A stretch of DNA of 64,000 bases, taken from assembly GCA_018806985.1 (NCBI GenBank), contig JADANN010000307.1, forward strand, positions 186,001 to 250,000, given 5' to 3'. Positions 47,249 to 64,000 of this stretch are shown here, piece after piece (positions within the stretch are counted from its first letter, which is position 1; each line of letters opens with the position of its first letter). Source of the stretch: Angiostrongylus vasorum. Lineage: Eukaryota > Nematoda > Chromadorea > Rhabditida > Metastrongylidae. The translations under genes were made by a program, and so were the position numbers. The notes below the pieces were generated by a model that saw only the letters and a list, made by a program, of their open reading frames with translations, had not been told where the DNA came from and did no database searches.

Positions 47249-48754
47249 TCACCTGTCACCTGTAGTCCCATTGATCGCCGAGTGACTCGAGCGGGCGCCA
47301 GTAAGTCTTATATTTTTCCCTGGTGCAAGAGTAGCCCAATGGGTTCTCCACGCTCTAGGGACTCGTCGAGCATCATATCCTTCTTCAAAGCTCTTTGTCA
47401 AGAACTCTGACCATCGGGTCGGTGGTCTTCCTGGAGTACGTTTGACATCCCGAGGAATCCAGTCACTAACGGCTCTTGTCCATCGATTGTCATTCATACG
47501 CATTACGTGTCCGGCCCACCTTATCTTCGACTGTTTGGCGTACAGAACGGCATCTTTGATTTTTGATCGTCGACGCAGATCGGAGCTTCGGATCCCATCC
47601 TTTACTTGTGTGAAACGGGATACTTCTAGCATCGCCCTTTCGATTGCGCGTTCGATAACGCTAAGTGACCTTTCATCCTGCTTACGCAGCGACCAAGTTT
47701 CTGACGCATACGTTAGGGCAGGAAGTAATGTTGAGTCGAAAAGGTGGGCAAAGAGTCGGACACTCTTTGTCCTCTTCACTACATCCTCGATGCTCTTGAA
47801 AGTTCCCCAAGCCGCTCGTTTCCTTCTGCTCAGTTCTGGAGCTAAGTCATTCATCATATTGATTTCCAGACCAAGATGGACAAAACTGGAGCATTCGGAG
47901 ATATTCGTTCCGTTGAGCGTGAACGGGGCATACGAAACCAATCCGTTCCTAATGAACATCGTTTTTGTGAGATTTAGTCGAAGACCTATCTTTCCACAGG
48001 CTTTATCAAAGTCGGTAAGCATACGTTCCGCTTGGCTAATGTTCGATGTTACAAGGACGATGTCATCAGCAAAGCGAAGATGGTGTAACTGCCGACCATC
48101 GATTTTCGCTCCCATATTATCCCATTCCAATGTTCGCATGACGTTCTGGAGAGTGGCGGTAAATAATTTTGGCGAGATGGTATCGCCTTGTCTAACTCCT
48201 CATTTGACGTCTATGATAATATCGTCGTAGAATGGTGATACCTTGGTTGTGAAATTTCTGTACGGCGCACGAAGAATCTTTATGTACTGAGTAGGGACTC
48301 CTTGACTATCCAGGGCTTCCAAGACTGCTTCTATCTAGACTGAATCAAAGGCCTTTTTGTAAATCGATGAAGGTGAGACAGAGCGGTCTTTTGTACTCTC
48401 GCGATACTTCAATGAGCCTTGTTACCGTGTGCATGTGGTCCATCGCACTAAATCCTTTTCGAAACCCCTGCCTGCTCACATGGCTGTCCTTCGTCGAGTG
48501 GTCTGTCAATCCTATTTAGGATGACTTGAGTGGAAAGTTTGTAGACGACAGACAGCAAGCAGGTTGGACGGTAGTTGCCGATATCGTGTAGGTCACCCTT
48601 CTTGAACAATAACACGGTCTTGCTGGTCTTCCACTGAGTAGGGACCTTGAATTCAGACACCTAACGTGTGAAGAGACGAGCCAGTGTGTTTACAAGGATT
48701 GACGGAAGGTTCTTCAGGTGTTCTGGTCTTATCCCGTCCGGACCTTGTGTTGTT
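47249..48754 (-). mobile_element. RTE-clade retrotransposon, 5'-truncated, with long open RT C-terminal frame
   Basis: The open frame from 48,139 to 47,249 gives 296 residues. It contains HHLRFADDIVLVTSNI (RT palm), then SYAPFTLNGTNI, LLPALTYASETWSLRK, SSDLRRRSKIKDAVLYAKQS, KIRWAGHVMRMNDNRW and RTPGRPPTRWSEFLTKSF, the standard RTE C-terminal order. Upstream on the same strand, broken frames give PDGIRPEHLKNLPSI (near 48,735), FKVPTQWKTSKTVLLFKKGD and IGNYRP. A TGA separates them near 48,198, where a VRQGDTISP motif follows. Sequence homology stops at 48,754, the usual 5' truncation of target-primed insertions. This is the youngest-looking RTE here. Confidence 0.88.
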
Positions 48755-50151
48755 GTTCTCTACTGCTGTAATTCCAGTGTTCGTGATGAATGTTCTCTAT
48801 ACAGTTGATGCAACCGCTGTAGGAAATACTGCTGCTTACGATGTTTCAATGCATATCGTAAAAACTGTACACTCTCCTTGCGAATTTCTTTATGAAAAAA
48901 TGTGTTTTGTAGATAAGAAATCTAAGGTTTTAGCCAGTTTCATCCGTTATTTGAACTTTGTGGAAAAAATTGTAAAGTGTACATTTTGAACTAGTTGTTC
49001 TTGAGTACAACGTTCAAAATACCGACTCCCTATCTACAATCTTTCACTGATAACTATTTCGAAAGGGCAAACCACGCATTGGTGCACGCATACTCTGTGA
49101 GCACCGGAACCACTCTAAAGAACTCTCCATCTCCTTCAGCACCTTATCATAGCAAGAAGATGTCCTTAAATGTGCAACTTTAGCGTTCAACTAAAGGCGT
49201 TTAGCGTTCAAGTAAAGGCGCCTCTTCAACGACAACTATGGTACATACTCTCCTCAACAGCAATACTCTCCGCAAAGTGAACTCGTCCAAAAGGTTTTTT
49301 GTAGTAGCGGAGAAAACATCTTATCCTCTGCCACGCTCAACATAACCTCTATGTTGGAGATGATGTCGACGGAATTCAAAAATGTGGTGAGCAATGGAAA
49401 TCGCCAACTTTCCTTACTCATGCATGGCATGAGGTGCTCCCCGGCCAGTGTGTCTTAAGACAAAGCCAAGTGATTCTTTTCCGACTTTGGAAATTGACGA
49501 GGAATCATCGAATATTTGCTCAACGCATATGTAGATACCACAACAAAAGATGCAACCATATTTTACACAATATTTTTTTTCCGTTTTGAATTCCGGTGTC
49601 AATTTAATAAATGTTTTTGTAAACCACAGCAAATTCGTTCACGTAAACAAAGCATTTATTAGAACCCTCACAGGATAGGCTCACAGGAAGAAGAGACTCG
49701 CACAAAGTTTCTGATATGACATTCAGCGTCAGTTTAACACTGAAACTACAGTGCTATCAATAAAATAGAAAGGTAAAGTAACGTGTAAAAAAAATGCAAT
49801 GACGAAGTGTACAGGTATCTTAAAACAGCAGAACGAACACAAAACAGCACAAAAGTTGGCACAAAATCACAAAGAATGTACAGTTGCCTAAACCACAGGA
49901 CAAAATATAGGAGAAAAACACTTTTAAAAAATAGTTTAGAAAATCCTATATATCTAAGACAAGCATTAAACGGAAAGCTGAAAGCAGCAATATGGGGAAC
50001 ATGGCTACTAAAACATACATTAGGACAGAAGTAGACACAAGTAGAACTTCTAGAACAAACAACACCGTTAAGAATGATTATGACCGGAGGACACGTTGCT
50101 GCGAACAATATGCACTACAGAAATAAAAGCAACAACAATACCCTCTTAAGC
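48755..50151. other. Intergenic or 3' region of TMEM184
   Basis: Contains TTTATT at 49,655-49,660, an AATAAA on the minus strand about 490 bases beyond the TMEM184 stop and a possible poly(A) signal. Open frames at 48,684-48,989 and on both strands of 49,746-50,108 have no recognised domain. They are probably 3' UTR or intergenic. Confidence 0.4.
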
Positions 50152-63228
<13,077 letters not shown>

Positions 63229-63243
63229 GCTAACACATCTAAA
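63229..63243 (-). promoter_or_regulatory. Splice acceptor 12 bases before the TMEM184 start codon
   Basis: On the minus strand TTTTCTATTTAG precedes ATGTGTTAGC and then the ATG at 63,228. A strong acceptor this close to the start fits SL trans-splicing or a 5' UTR intron. No upstream donor was identified inside the window. Confidence 0.5.
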
Positions 63244-64000
63244 TAGAAAATCATAACAGAACAGACACAATAAACCTAACAAGTAGACCATGTGTTCATC
63301 TTTCCATATTAGTTTTTCACAACAGATCTTCCCTAACGTGTGTAGCTTAGAGCCGGGTGGCCGCGAGACCACATGACGCACTAGGATGAGCTTGAGTTAT
63401 ACGTCTCTGGGTTGCCAAATTGACACTATCGAGTTCTCAATAGGGAAATAACCACATTCTTACATATAGAAGTGGGTGCACAAGTCTATACTTATTTATT
63501 GCACTACATGTCGATTCGAACCTAGGCCCATAAAGTAAAAAGATTGGGAAACTCATGAGAAGAGAGGCTCTTGGTCATTTAAAACTAACAAGCTTCACGT
63601 CTAGTCACTAAAAGCCAAAAGAAAAACCTATTATTTCATCTATTAAACCTTCCAGAGTAAAACCCCTCGGTCATTTCCTCACGAAAATCGATGAAAGAAA
63701 GACCATCATTGAAAGGAAGTGAGATGTGAGATGGGCGCAAGTGGGATGACGGGTGCTTTCTCTGTTGCCCACTAGGGTTTCTCAACAATTGCCACATCAC
63801 TTAACCTCACGTCCAAGCTTCTCCTGAGTTATCACACGGAAATGTTCTCTGGTCCTAATGCTTCTAGAGATAAGGGACCTTTAATACAAGGGAAAGGTCA
63901 AAAACCCATCAAGAACGAAGATCGTACAAAGCCCAACGACATTTTCTATCGCGAACCACAACATAGAGTTAAATGCTAACTCTAGGTGGGATATAATTTT
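63244..64000. other. Upstream of TMEM184, no gene seen
   Basis: 63,508-63,530 contains a reversed B-box-like sequence (GATTCGAACCTAGGCCC), possibly another SINE head. Nothing else recognised. Confidence 0.4.

Noticed and set aside
47442..48230. 262-codon plus-strand open frame
   Set aside because: It is the antisense shadow of the RTE reverse-transcriptase frame on the minus strand.
49746..50108. Hydrophobic minus-strand open frame as a membrane protein
   Set aside because: Low-complexity hydrophobic translation of AT-rich DNA directly after the TMEM184 stop, with no homologous pattern.

Overview
This is eukaryotic DNA from a clade V (strongylid, probably hookworm-like) nematode. The evidence is small intron-split exons, introns of about 50-70 bases, frequent GTAAGT/TTTCAG splice sites, a nematode ASP-4/APR-1-type aspartic protease, and dense old RTE retrotransposons, Penelope-like elements and tRNA-derived SINEs. 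The species call is inference. Three conserved protein genes are visible. Almost everything else is transposon debris.

Layout. 1-4,576: degraded RTE and SINE copies, probably inside a large 5' intron or upstream region of slit. 4,577-33,579 (+): a Slit orthologue (slt-1), the secreted Robo ligand of axon guidance. It shows the end of LRR domain 1, LRR domains 2-4, six EGF repeats, a laminin-G domain, a seventh EGF and a C-terminal cystine knot, in about 31 exons. The N-terminus (signal peptide and first LRRs) is not in the window or was not found. 33,580-39,600: RTE copies and SINEs. 39,615-42,950 (-): a complete nine-exon cathepsin D-like aspartic protease of about 440 residues, convergent with slit. 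42,951-50,150: nested transposons, including a Penelope-derived element inserted inside an RTE copy, and a 5'-truncated RTE with a long open RT/C-terminal frame. 50,152-63,228 (-): a ten-exon TMEM184-family seven-helix membrane protein of about 404 residues, with introns full of SINE, RTE, Penelope and microsatellite sequence. 63,229-64,000: upstream of TMEM184, no gene seen.

The three genes do not form a pathway. Slit is an extracellular guidance cue, the protease is a lysosomal or gut haemoglobinase-type enzyme, and TMEM184 is a membrane protein of the OST-alpha/TMEM184 superfamily.

Two observations stand out. First, a conserved hammerhead-ribozyme-like block (CTGANGA, a GGCG/CGCC hairpin, GAAAC, then GTC) recurs at eight places, always within terminal repeats of Penelope-like fragments. 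The best copy, at 45,090-45,125, keeps every core element. Second, six slit exons are each exactly one base too long for the reading frame, and each contains a run of five or six A where removing one A restores the family-conserved protein. All other slit exons and all 19 exons of the protease and TMEM184 genes keep phase. This could be a local homopolymer consensus error, a decaying allele, or something biological. Reads or RNA would decide it.
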